DNA of 64,000 nucleotides from Cordia subcordata (Eukaryota > Streptophyta > Magnoliopsida > Boraginales > Cordiaceae), in contig JAPTOF010000016.1 in NCBI GenBank assembly GCA_028554755.1, forward strand, positions 14,628,001 to 14,692,000, given 5' to 3'. Below the pieces are notes generated by a model. The model was not told where the DNA came from, ran no database searches, and saw only the letters and a program-made list of their open reading frames with translations. Within the stretch, counting starts at the first letter, position 1; every line of letters starts with the position of its first letter. This document shows positions 11,088 through 22,156 of the stretch, piece by piece. The position numbers were made by a program, and so were the translations under genes.

Positions 11088-12579
11088 GCGGGATAAGTAA
11101 GAAATTAAAATTACTTCATGAAAGCTGTACATGTACAAAAGTTGTGGAGGGGCCTATACAATGATATCTTCAAGTCTCCACATTTTACGTAGAGCTTTGT
11201 TCAAAGATGAAGACTGAAATTTTCTACCAAAAGAGAGTTTAACTCTAACATCATCAAAAACAGTATCAAAAATAAGTTCCTCGGTTCTTGCTTGATTCTT
11301 GAAGATTCGTTGATTCCTTTCAACCCAAATGTTGTAGATGGCTGCCCCAAGAAGATGCTTGAGAATTGTGGCTTTCAAATGTTTTTCAAGGGCAAAGGGA
11401 GTGAGGAAATCAATAATATCAGGCCAACAAATCAGATTTTCCGGAACAAGAGTAAGTCGCAAACCCTTTCTCCAAATCCTCCTTGTGAGGCAACATTCAA
11501 AGAAGAGATGCTCTCCAGTCTCACAACCCACGTTGCAAAAGATACACGAAGGATTGATATTAAGCCCCCAATGCAAGATTCTGAATTTTGTGCTAAGGCG
11601 GTCACGGAATGCAAGCCAAGCAACGAAGCTGTGCTTTGGGTTATGCCTCTTGTGCCAAATGAGATTGAAACCTTCAAAATGAGTGCCTTTTCTTCGAATA
11701 CTATCCCAAGTGTGATTGAAAGTAAAGCTTCCACTTGGGGAAAGATTCCATGAAATTCTATCCATTGTGCTTTCGTTAAGACTAAATTCTGGAACATCAA
11801 CATGGGAGAGATGCATTGGCCAATTACAAGAACCATCAATGAAAATCTCACATACCTTTGCGTGAATTGGGGGATGTGGAATGGCATTTGTCCATTGCTC
11901 AAAGAGAGAACCATCTTTGTGCCAATTATCGCTCCAAAAGAAGGTGTTTGCTCCATTTCCAACCTTGTGCTTAAGGAATCTTTTTGCAATGGGACGGCAG
12001 CCAAGAAGTGTTTTAAAAACCCAACTTGGCTCCTTGGGAACTTGTGAATTCCAAATGGAAGAGTCTTTGATATAATTTGCTTGAACCCATTGACTCCAAA
12101 GTGTTTCTTAATGAATGGAGAAGCTAGGAGTTTTAATCCAATCCACAAACTTTTTGGGAAATCCCAAAGCAAGAAGAGTGCATTCAATGAATCTCCAATT
12201 CAAGGAGTCAAAAGCTTTCATAATATCAACTTTAAATGCACATCTTGTGGAAATATGTCTCCCTTGATAACCTCTCACGATGTCACGAGCAATAAGGATA
12301 TTTTCGTGGATGAGCCTACCCTTAGTGAATGCTGATTGATTCCAAGAGATGAAGTTGGGTAAGCATACCTTTATCCTATTTGCAATGATCTTTGAGATGC
12401 ACTTGTAGATGGTGTTACAACATGATATTGGCCTATAATCCTTGACCATGGAGGGATTTGAAGTTTTTGGCACAAGAGTAACAATTGTGGCATTTACCTC
12501 TTTGAGGAGATTGCTTGATTCAAAAAAAGACCTGATTGCATTCAATACATCCTTCCCCACAATCTCCCACGCAACCTTG

Positions 12580-13375
12580 TAAAAACCCGACTTGCCTCCT
12601 TGGGAGCTTGTGAATTCCAAATAGAAGAGTCTTTGATATAATTTGCTTGAACCCATTGACTCCAAAGTGTTTCTTTCATTGCATACATCCTCCAAAAAAT
12701 TTTGAGCATGTATGTTAAGTTTACCTCCTCAATGCTTCGGATACCAAGCCCCCCCTCCTTAAGTGGGAGACAAATGTCCTTCCAAGCCACCCTAGGACCA
12801 GTCCCCCTCCACAAAAAGGCTTTGAATTTTGTTTCAATGGCGGCCATAACTCCTTCAGGTAAAAGGAAAGCGTTCACCCAATAAGCACAAATCTGAAGGA
12901 GAACCGATTTGATAAGCACTAGTCTCCCAGCAAAGGAGAGCCAATTGTTGCACCATGAGTAAAGCTTTGAAGTGATTTTTTCCAAGAGAGGACAGCAAAG
13001 TTTTCTAAGCTTTCTTGATACAGGTTGGATGCCCAAATAACGGATTGAAGCTCACCTTCTGAACTCAATTCTATCCGTGATTGCTCTTTTCTCCTCACTT
13101 GGAACTCCACCAAAGAAGATAACACTCTTAGCATTATTGATAATCAGCCCTGAGTGAGTTGAAAAAGTTCTCAAAGTATCCACGATGCAATCAATAGAAT
13201 TCATGTCCCCTTTACAAAAGATAAGAAGATCATCCGCAAAACAAAGATGATTAAGCTTTATGCTTCCACATTTTGGGTGAAAATGAAACTTCGGGTTGTT
13301 TGCCAAGTTGTTAAGCATGCACGAAAGAACCTCCATACACAGGACAAAGAGATAAGGAGAGATAGGATCTCCTTG
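12580..13375 (-). repeat. Array-A segment captured inside array B
   Basis: About 0.8 kb of minus-strand L1-a from motif B (GDPISP at the right end) through FADD (13229-13240) and the thumb to KEASRVF at the left end. This is sequence otherwise found only in array A. The left join shares taaaaa between B (cttgtaaaaatggg) and A (ttttaaaaacccg). The right join shares cttg between A (tctccttgcctaac) and B (ccacttggggaaag). Both are microhomologies of a few bases, as expected from end joining or template switching rather than homologous exchange. Confidence 0.9.
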
Positions 13376-14429
13376 GGGAAAGATTCCATGAAATTCTATC
13401 CATTGTGCTTTCGTTAAGACTAAATTCTGGAACATCAACATGGGGGAGATGCATTGGCCAATTCCAAGAACCATCAATGAAAATCTCACATACCTTTGCG
13501 TGAATTGGGGGATGTGGAATGGCATTTGTCCATTGCTCAAAGAGAGAACCATCTTTGTGCCAATTATCGCTCCAAAAGAAGGTGTTTGCTCCATTTCCAA
13601 CCTTGTGCTTAAGGAATCTTTTTGCAATGGGACGGCAGCCAAGAAGTGTTTTAAAAACCCAACTTGGCTCCTTGGGAACTTGTGAATTCCAAATGGAAGA
13701 GTCTTTGATATAATTTGCTTGAACCCATTGACTCCAAAGTGTTTCTTAATGAATGGAGAAGCTAGGAGTTTTAATCCAATCCACAAACTTTTTGGGAAAT
13801 CCCAAAGCAAGAAGAGTGCATTCAATGAATCTCCAATTCAAGGAGTCAAAAGCTTTCATAATATCAACTTTAAATGCACATCTTGTGGAAATATGTCTCC
13901 CTTGATAACCTCTCACGATGTCACGAGCAATAAGGATATTTTCGTGGATGAGCCTACCCTTAGTGAATGCTGATTGATTCCAAGAGATGAAGTTGGGTAA
14001 GCATACCTTTATCCTATTTGCAATGATCTTTGAGATGCACTTGTAGATGGTGTTACAACATGATATTGGCCTATAATCCTTGACCATGGAGGGATTTGAA
14101 GTTGTTGGCACCAGAGTAACAATTGTGGCATTTACCTCTTTGAGGAGATTGCTTGATTCAAAAAAAGACCTGATTGCATTCAATACATCCTTCCCCACAA
14201 TCTCCCACGCAACCTTGTAAAAATGGGAAGTGCAGCCATCCGGACCCGGGCTTTTGTTTGGGTAGAGAGAAAAAAGCGCATTCTTGATTTCATCATCGGT
14301 TAGAGGAGCAATGGTGGTGGCAGCAAATTCATGATCAATTTGCTTGCCAATAATATTTTTCAAAAGATCAACGTTTATGCTTGTGGAGGATTCAGCACCA
14401 GGAAGCTTCTTGAAATAGCCAACGAATTC

Positions 14430-15504
14430 TTGAATGTATACTTTTCTCCTTAAATCCTTTTGGAGAATGTATACTTGTAGGGATTCTCTTTGGAGCAATT
14501 GGATGCAAATTAACTACATCAAGGACAAATCGATTTGGACTCTCACCACTTCTAAGGATGATAGTTGGGTTCTCAAAAACCTCCTCAAAATTCGAAACTT
14601 TGCAAGAGCCCACATCTCTCATGTACTCGGCAATGGAAAGCACACGCACTTTTGGCCTGACAAATGGCACACACATGGGGTACTTAGCAATTTTTGGAGC
14701 AGCACTCTCAACAATCCACCATACTATGCTAAGGTGTGTGACATTTTCGTTTTTGGTAATTGGTTTTGGCCTATTCATCTCATGCATTTTGATCCACCTT
14801 GCACCAATCTTGTGGAAGAAAATCTTGATGCTTTTACTTGGAAACTTTCTCCAAATGGTGAATTCACTTTCTCGCACACTTGGGAGGAAATCAGAAGGAA
14901 GAAGAATAAAGTTGATTGGCACTATATTGTTTGGTTCAAAGGACATACACCAAGACATGCATTTTTTACTTGGCTTGCTATTCATGATCGACTTTCCACA
15001 AAATTCAGATTGCTTTATTGGGGTAGAGAGCTGAATCCCACTTGCATTTTTGCAACTTTGGATGTGAAACTAGAGACCATCTTTTCTTTAATTGTTGTTT
15101 CACTAGAAGGATCTGGAGGAAAGGACTTCATCTTACCATGATCCAAGAAACTTTGATCGATTGGGGAGACATTATTGCTTTTTCACCTTTTGCACTCGAA
15201 GATAATCTTAAAGCTACTATCTTGAAGCACTTTTTGGAGGCTGCAATCTACTTCATTTGGATTGAGAGGAATCATCGTGAATTTCACAAGAGTTTCAAGA
15301 CAGAGGAGCAAATCTTTTCATCCATCTTTAATCATGTTAGACTTAAATGCATTGTTGGAAAATATTTCACTACTTCTAGTTTGAATAGGAAAATTTGTAA
15401 ATTGTGGGGGATGGAAGAAATCCTCCTTTGATCAGTTTGTTTTTGTAATTTTGTTTTCCTTCTTGAATGAAATTTCTTACTTTCCTCGCAAAAAAAAAAA
15501 AAAA
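14430..15504 (+). mobile_element. L1-b insertion, copy 2
   Basis: Target duplications at 14418-14429 and 15505-15516; tail of 15 A. The thumb/connection frame runs 14434-15141 and is in register until the T5 run near 15047-15051. The zinc domain to the stop is open at 15042-15431. The T-run before cacctttt at about 15179 is 3 bases shorter than in most copies, a loss that keeps the frame. Confidence 0.93.
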
Positions 15505-15871
15505 GCCAACGAATTCCTCTTTCACTTCATCATCTTCAAGGAGAGTATGACCATTCTCATTCTTGATAGCATGGATAGTGTTATTGAGCTTCCTTCCTTT
15601 AACCACATTATGGAAGAATTTTGTATTTGCATCTCCTTCTTTGATCCAAGAAAGTCTTGACTTTTGGTAAAGCATGGCCTTTTGCTTTGCATCAAGCTCC
15701 TCCAATTTGCTCAAAATGCTTTTCTCCTTATCAATGAGAGAGTAATTATGCTCACCATTGAGGATAGAAAATTGGACACTCTCGAGCTCTTCCCTAAGAT
15801 TTTTGATGACTAACGGAACGGCAGCAAAATGCTCTTTGTCGAAGGATTTCGTGGGAGAAGATGTTTTTTTT

Positions 15872-18800
15872 GCGGGATAAGTAAGAAATTAAAATTACTT
15901 CATGAAAGCTGTACATGTACAAAAGTTGTGGAGGGGCCTATACAATGATATCTTCAAGTCTCCACATTTTACGTAGAGCTTTGTTCAAAGATGAAGACTG
16001 AAATTTTCTACCAAAAGAGAGTTTAACTCTAACATCATCAAAAACAGTATCAAAAATAAGTTCCTCGGTTCTTGCTTGATTCTTGAAGATTCGTTGATTC
16101 CTTTCAACCCAAATGTTGTAGATGGCTGCCCCAAGAAGATGCTTGAGAATTGTGGCTTTCAAATGTTTTTCAAGGGCAAAGGGAGTGAGGAAATCAATAA
16201 TATCAGGCCAACAAATCAGATTTTCCTGAACAAGAGTAAGTCTCAAACCCTATCTCCAAATCCTCCTTATGAGGCAACATTCAAAGAAGAGATGCTCTCA
16301 GTCTCACAACCCACGTTGCAAAAGATACACGAAGGATTGATATTAAGCCCCAATGCAAGATTCTGAATTTTGTGCTAAGGCGGTCACGGAATGCAAGCCA
16401 AGCAACGGCTGTGCTTTGGGTTATGCCTCTTGTGCCAAATGAGATTGAAACCTTCAAAATGAGTGCCTTTTCTTCGAATACTATCCCAAGTGTGATTGAA
16501 AGTAAAGCTTCCACTTGGGGAAAGATTCCATGAAATTCTATCCATTGTGCTTTCGTTAAGACTAAATTCTGGAACATCAACATGGGAGAGATGCATTGGC
16601 CAATTCAAGAACCATCAATGAAAATCTCACATACCTTTGCGTGAATTGGGGGATGTGGAATGGCATTTGTCCATTGCTCAAAGAGAGAACCATCTTTGTG
16701 CCAATTATCGCTCCAAAAGAAGGTGTTTGCTCCATTTCCAACCTTGTGCTTAAGGAATCTTTTTGCAATGGGACGGCAGCCAAGAAGTGTTTTAAAAACC
16801 CAACTTGGCTCCTTGGGAACTTGTGAATTCCAAATGGAAGAGTCTTTGATATAATTTGCTTGAACCCATTGACTCCAAAGTGTTTCTTAATGAATGGAGA
16901 AGCTAGGAGTTTTAATCCAATCCACAAACTTTTTGGGAAATCCCAAAGCAAGAAGAGTGCATTCAATGAATCTCCAATTCAAGGAGTCAAAAGCTTTCAT
17001 AATATCAACTTTAAATGCACATCTTGTGGAAATATGTCTCCCTTGATAACCTCTCACGATGTCACGAGCAATAAGGATATTTTCGTGGATGAGCCTACCC
17101 TTAGTGAATGCTGATTGATTCCAAGAGATGAAGTTGGGTAAGCATACCTTTATCCTATTTGCAATGATCTTTGAGATGCACTTGTAGATGGTGTTACAAC
17201 ATGATATTGGCCTATAATCCTTGACCATGGAGGATTTGAAGTTTTTGGCACAAGAGTAACAATTGTGGCATTTACCTCTTTGAGGAGATTGCTTGATTCA
17301 AAAAAAGACCTGATTGCATTCAATACATCCTTCCCCACAATCTCCCACGCAACCTTGTAAAAATGGGAAGTGCAGCCATCCGGACCCGGGCTTTTGTTTG
17401 GGTAGAGAGAAAAAAGCGCATTCTTGATTTCATCATCGGTTAGAGGAGCAATGGTGGTGGCAGCAAATTCATGATCAATTTGCTTGCCAATAATATTTTT
17501 CAAAAGATCAACGTTTATGCTTGTGGAGGATTCAGCACCAGGAAGCTTCTTGAAATAGCCAACGAATTCTTGAATGTATACTTTTCTCCTTAAATCCTTT
17601 TGGAGAATGTATACTTGTAGGGATTCTCTTTGGAGCAATTGGATGCAAATTAACTACATCAAGGACAAATCGATTTGGACTCTCACCACTTCTAAGGATG
17701 ATAGTTGGGTTCTCAAAAACCTCCTCAAAATTCGAAACTTTGCAAGAGCCCACATCTCTCATGTACTCGGCAATGGAAAGCACACGCACTTTTGGCCTGA
17801 CAAATGGCACACACATGGGGTACTTAGCAATTTTTGGAGCAGCACTCTCAACAATCCACCATACTATGCTAAGGTGTGTGACATTTTCGTTTTTGGTAAT
17901 TGGTTTTGGCCTATTCATCTCATGCATTTTGATCCACCTTGCACCAATCTTGTGGAAGAAAATCTTGATGCTTTTACTTGGAAACTTTCTCCAAATGGTG
18001 AATTCACTTTCTCGCACACTTGGGAGGAAATCAGAAGGAAGAAGAATAAAGTTGATTGGCACTATATTGTTTGGTTCAAAGGACATACACCAAGACATGC
18101 ATTTTTTACTTGGCTTGCTATTCATGATCGACTTTCCACAAAATTCAGATTGCTTTATTGGGGTAGAGAGCTGAATCCCACTTGCATTTTTGCAACTTTG
18201 GATGTGAAACTAGAGACCATCTTTTCTTTAATTGTTGTTTCACTAGAAGGATCTGGAGGAAAGGACTTCATCTTACCATGATCCAAGAAACTTTGATCGA
18301 TTGGGGAGACATTATTGCTTTTTTTTCACCTTTTGCACTCGAAGATAATCTTAAAGCTACTATCTTGAAGCACTTTTTGGAGGCTGCAATCTACTTCATT
18401 TGGATTGAGAGGAATCATCGTGAATTTCACAAGAGTTTCAAGACAGAGGAGCAAATCTTTTCATCCATCTTTAATCATGTTAGACTTAAATGCATTGTTG
18501 GAAAATATTTCACTACTTCTAGTTTGAATAGGAAAATTTGTAAATTGTGGGGGATGGAAGAAATCCTCCTTTGATCAGTTTGTTTTTGTAATTTTGTTTT
18601 CCTTCTTGAATGAAATTTCTTACTTTCCTCGCAAAAAAAAAAAAAAAGCCAACGAATTCCTCTTTCACTTCATCATCTTCAAGGAGAGTATGACCATTCT
18701 CATTCTTGATAGCATGGATAGTGTTATTGAGCTTCCTTCCTTTAACCACATTATGGAAGAATTTTGTATTTGCATCTCCTTCTTTGATCCAAGAAAGTCT

Positions 18801-19013
18801 TGACTTTTGGTAAAGCATGGCCTTTTGCTTTGCATCAAGCTCCTCCAATTTGCTCAAAATGCTTTTCTCCTTATCAATGAGAGAGTAATTATGCTCACCA
18901 TTGAGGATAGAAAATTGGACACTCTCGAGCTCTTCCCTAAGATTTTTGATGACTAACGGAACGGCAGCAAAATGCTCTTTGTCGAAGGATTTCGTGGGAG
19001 AAGATGTTTTTTT
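15872..19013 (-). pseudogene. Unit B3: core-deleted L1-a with nested L1-b
   Basis: 3142 bp, minus strand. The C-terminal part is badly broken: the zinc domain is split into 15938-16246 and frames around 16281-16608, with losses at the ctccag, C-run, gaagctg and caattcc positions. The TAA of the core deletion is at 16887. RT N-terminus is split at 17220-17235 (ggagg for ggaggg) into 16887-17228 and 17150-17530. The L1-a tail at its high end has 7 T instead of 8, which lets a frame run across the unit boundary (18519-19064). Confidence 0.9.
17570..18647 (+). mobile_element. L1-b insertion, copy 3
   Basis: Target duplications at 17558-17569 and 18648-18659; tail of 15 A. Frames are 17574-18281 (in register up to the T5 run near 18187) and 18182-18574 for the zinc domain and C-terminus. 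Only that one T deletion separates it from a complete frame. Confidence 0.94.
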
Positions 19014-22000
19014 GCGGGATAAGTAAGAAATTAAAATTACTTCATGAAAGCTGTACATGTACAAAAGTTGTGGAGGGGCCTATACAATGATATCTTCAAG
19101 TCTCCACATTTTACGTAGAGCTTTGTTCAAAGATGAAGACTGAAATTTTCTACCAAAAGAGAGTTTAACTCTAACATCATCAAAAACAGTATCAAAAATA
19201 AGTTCCTCGGTTCTTGCTTGATTCTTGAAGATTCGTTGATTCCTTTCAACCCAAATGTTGTAGATGGCTGCCCCAAGAAGATGCTTGAGAATTGTGGCTT
19301 TCAAATGTTTTTCAAGGGCAAAGGGAGTGAGGAAATCAATAATATCAGGCCAACAAATCAGATTTTCCGGAACAAGAGTAAGTCGCAAACCCTTTCTCCA
19401 AATCCTCCTTGTGAAGCAACATTCAAAGAAGAGATGCTCTCCAGTCTCACAACCCACGTTGCAAAAGATACACGAAGGATTGATATTAAGCCCCCAATGC
19501 AAGATTCTGAATTTTGTGCTAAGGCGGTCACGGAATGCAAGCCAAGCAACGAAGCTGTGCTTTGGGTTATGCCTCTTGTGCCAAATGAGATTGAAACCTT
19601 CAAAATGAGTGCCTTTTCTTCGAATACTATCCCAAGTGTGATTGAAAGTAAAGCTTCCACTTGGGGAAAGATTCCATGAAATTCTATCCATTGTGCTTTC
19701 GTTAAGACTAAATTCTGGAACATCAACATGGGAGAGATGCATTGGCCAATTCCAAGAACCATCAATGAAAATCTCACATACCTTTGCGTGAATTGGGGGA
19801 TGTGGAATGGCATTTGTCCATTGCTCAAAGAGAGAACCATCTTTGTGCCAATTATCGCTCCAAAAGAAGGTGTTTGCTCCATTTCCAACCTTGTGCTTAA
19901 GGAATCTTTTTGCAATGGGACGGCAGCCAAGAAGTGTTTTAAAAACCCAACTTGGCTCCTTGGGAACTTGTGAATTCCAAATGGAAGAGTCTTTGATATA
20001 ATTTGCTTGAACCCATTGACTCCACAGTGTTTCTTAATGAATGGAGAAGCTAGGAGTTTTAATCCAATCCACAAACTTTTTGGGAAATCCCAAAGCAAGA
20101 AGAGTGCATTCAATGAATCTCCAATTCAAGGAGTCAAAAGCTTTCATAATATCAACTTTAAATGCACATCTTGTGGAAATATGTCTCCCTTGATAACCTC
20201 TCACGATGTCACGAGCAATAAGGATATTTTCGTGGATGAGCCTACCCTTAGTGAATGCTGATTGATTCCAAGAGATGAAGTTGGGTAAGCATACCTTTAT
20301 CCTATTTGCAATGATCTTTGAGATGCACTTGTAGATGGTGTTACAACATGATATTGGCCTATAATCCTTGACCATGGAGGGATTTGAAGTTTTTGGCACA
20401 AGAGTAACAATTGTGGCATTTACCTCTTTGAGGAGATTGCTTGATTCAAAAAAAGACCTGATTGCATTCAATACATCCTTCCCCACAATCTCCCACGCAA
20501 CCTTGTAAAAATGGGAAGTGCAGCCATCCGGACCCGGGCTTTTGTTTGGGTAGAGAGAAAAAAGCGCATTCTTGATTTCATCATCGGTTAGAGGAGCAAT
20601 GGTGGTGGCAGCAAATTCATGATCAATTTGCTTGCCAATAATATTTTTCAAAAGATCAACGTTTATGCTTGTGGAGGATTCAGCACCAGGAAGCTTCTTG
20701 AAATAGCCAACGAATTCTTGAATGTATACTTTTCTCCTTAAATCCTTTTGGAGAATGTATACTTGTAGGGATTCTCTTTGGAGCAATTGGATGCAAATTA
20801 ACTACATCAAGGACAAATCGATTTGGACTCTCACCACTTCTAAGGATGATAGTTGGGTTCTCAAAAACCTCCTCAAAATTAGAAACTTTGCAAGAGCCCA
20901 CATCTCTCATGTACTCGGCAATGGAAAGCACACGCACTTTTGGCCTGACAAATGGCACACACATGGGGTACTTAGCAATTTTTGGAGCAGCACTCTCAAC
21001 AATCCACCATACTATGCTAAGGTGTGTGACATTTTCGTTTTTGGTAATTGGTTTTGGCCTATTCATCTCATGCATTTTGATCCACCTTGCACCAATCTTG
21101 TGGAAGAAAATCTTGATGCTTTTACTTGGAAACTTTCTCCAAATGGTGAATTCACTTTCTCGCACACTTGGGAGGAAATCAGAAGGAAGAAGAATAAAGT
21201 TGATTGGCACTATATTGTTTGGTTCAAAGGACATACACCAAGACATGCATTTTTTACTTGGCTTGCTATTCATGATCGACTTTCCACAAAATTCAGATTG
21301 CTTTATTGGGGTAGAGAGCTGAATCCCACTCGCAGTTTTTGCAACTGTGGATGTGAAACTAGAGACCATCTTTTCTGTAAGTGTTGTTTCACTAGAAGGA
21401 TTTGGAGGAAAGGACTTCATCTTACCAGGATCCAAGAAACTTTGATCGAGTGGGGAGACATTATTGCTTTTTCACCTTTTGCACTCGAAGATAATCTTAA
21501 AGCTACTATCTTGAAGCACTTTTTGGAGGCTGCAATCTACTTCATTTGGATTGAGAGGAATCATCGTGAATTTCACAAGAGTTTCAAGACAGAGGAGCAA
21601 ATCTTTTCATCCATCTTTAATCATGTTAGACTTAAATGCATTGTTGGAAAATATTTCACTACTTCTAGTTTGAATAGGAAAATTTGTAAATTGTGGGGGA
21701 TGGAAGAAATCCTCCTTTGATCAGTTTGTTTTTGTAATTTTGTTTTCCTTCTTGAATGAAATTTCTTACTTTCCTCGCAAAAAAAAAAAAAGCCAACGAA
21801 TTCCTCTTTCACTTCATCATCTTCAAGGAGAGTATGACCATTCTCATTCTTGATAGCATGGATAGTGTTATTGAGCTTCCTTCCTTTAACCACATTATGG
21901 AAGAATTTTGTATTTGCATCTCCTTCTTTGATCCAAGAAAGTCTTGACTTTTGGTAAAGCATGGCCTTTTGCTTTGCATCAAGCTCCTCCAATTTGCTCA

Positions 22001-22156
22001 AAATGCTTTTCTCCTTATCAATGAGAGAGTAATTATGCTCACCATTGAGGATAGAAAATTGGACACTCTCGAGCTCTTCCCTAAGATTTTTGATGACTAA
22101 CGGAACGGCAGCAAAATGCTCTTTGTCGAAGGATTTCGTGGGAGAAGATGTTTTTT
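19014..22156 (-). pseudogene. Unit B4: core-deleted L1-a with nested L1-b
   Basis: 3143 bp, minus strand. The zinc-domain and C-terminal frame is intact (19742-19080, ending at the normal L1-a stop). The zinc motif keeps all ligands (C-x2-C-x3-C-x4-H-x4-C). RT N-terminus is open from the insertion to the core-deletion TAA at 20034. The linker is on the other side of the insertion (21792-22156). The unit carries gaagcaac near 19412, a base otherwise typical of array C. Confidence 0.9.
20718..21791 (+). mobile_element. L1-b insertion, copy 4, uninterrupted 332-codon frame
   Basis: Target duplications at 20706-20717 and 21792-21803; tail of 13 A. The frame is open from 20722 to the stop at 21720. 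It spans thumb end, connection and zinc domain and ends LWGMEEILL. It owes its continuity partly to a patch at 21331-21450 that differs from the other copies at about eight positions, several T to G, and restores the register at the T-run. It is still 5' truncated, without RT catalytic motifs or endonuclease. Confidence 0.93.

Larger units (their letters stand above)
11088..15871 (-). pseudogene. Unit B2: chimeric 4.8 kb unit with array-A segment
   Basis: This unit is about 1.64 kb longer than its neighbours. It starts as an ordinary B unit (3' UTR, an intact 220-codon zinc-domain frame 11816-11154, the core-deletion TAA at 12108, RT N-terminus). At 12580-12585 it switches to array-A sequence, and at 13372-13375 it switches back into the B unit at the ggggaaagattcc position. 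About 0.85 kb of B sequence is therefore present twice, including a second core-deletion TAA at 13746. The second pass has a complete RT N-terminal frame (14498-13746) and the L1-b insertion at 14430-15504. Confidence 0.9.
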
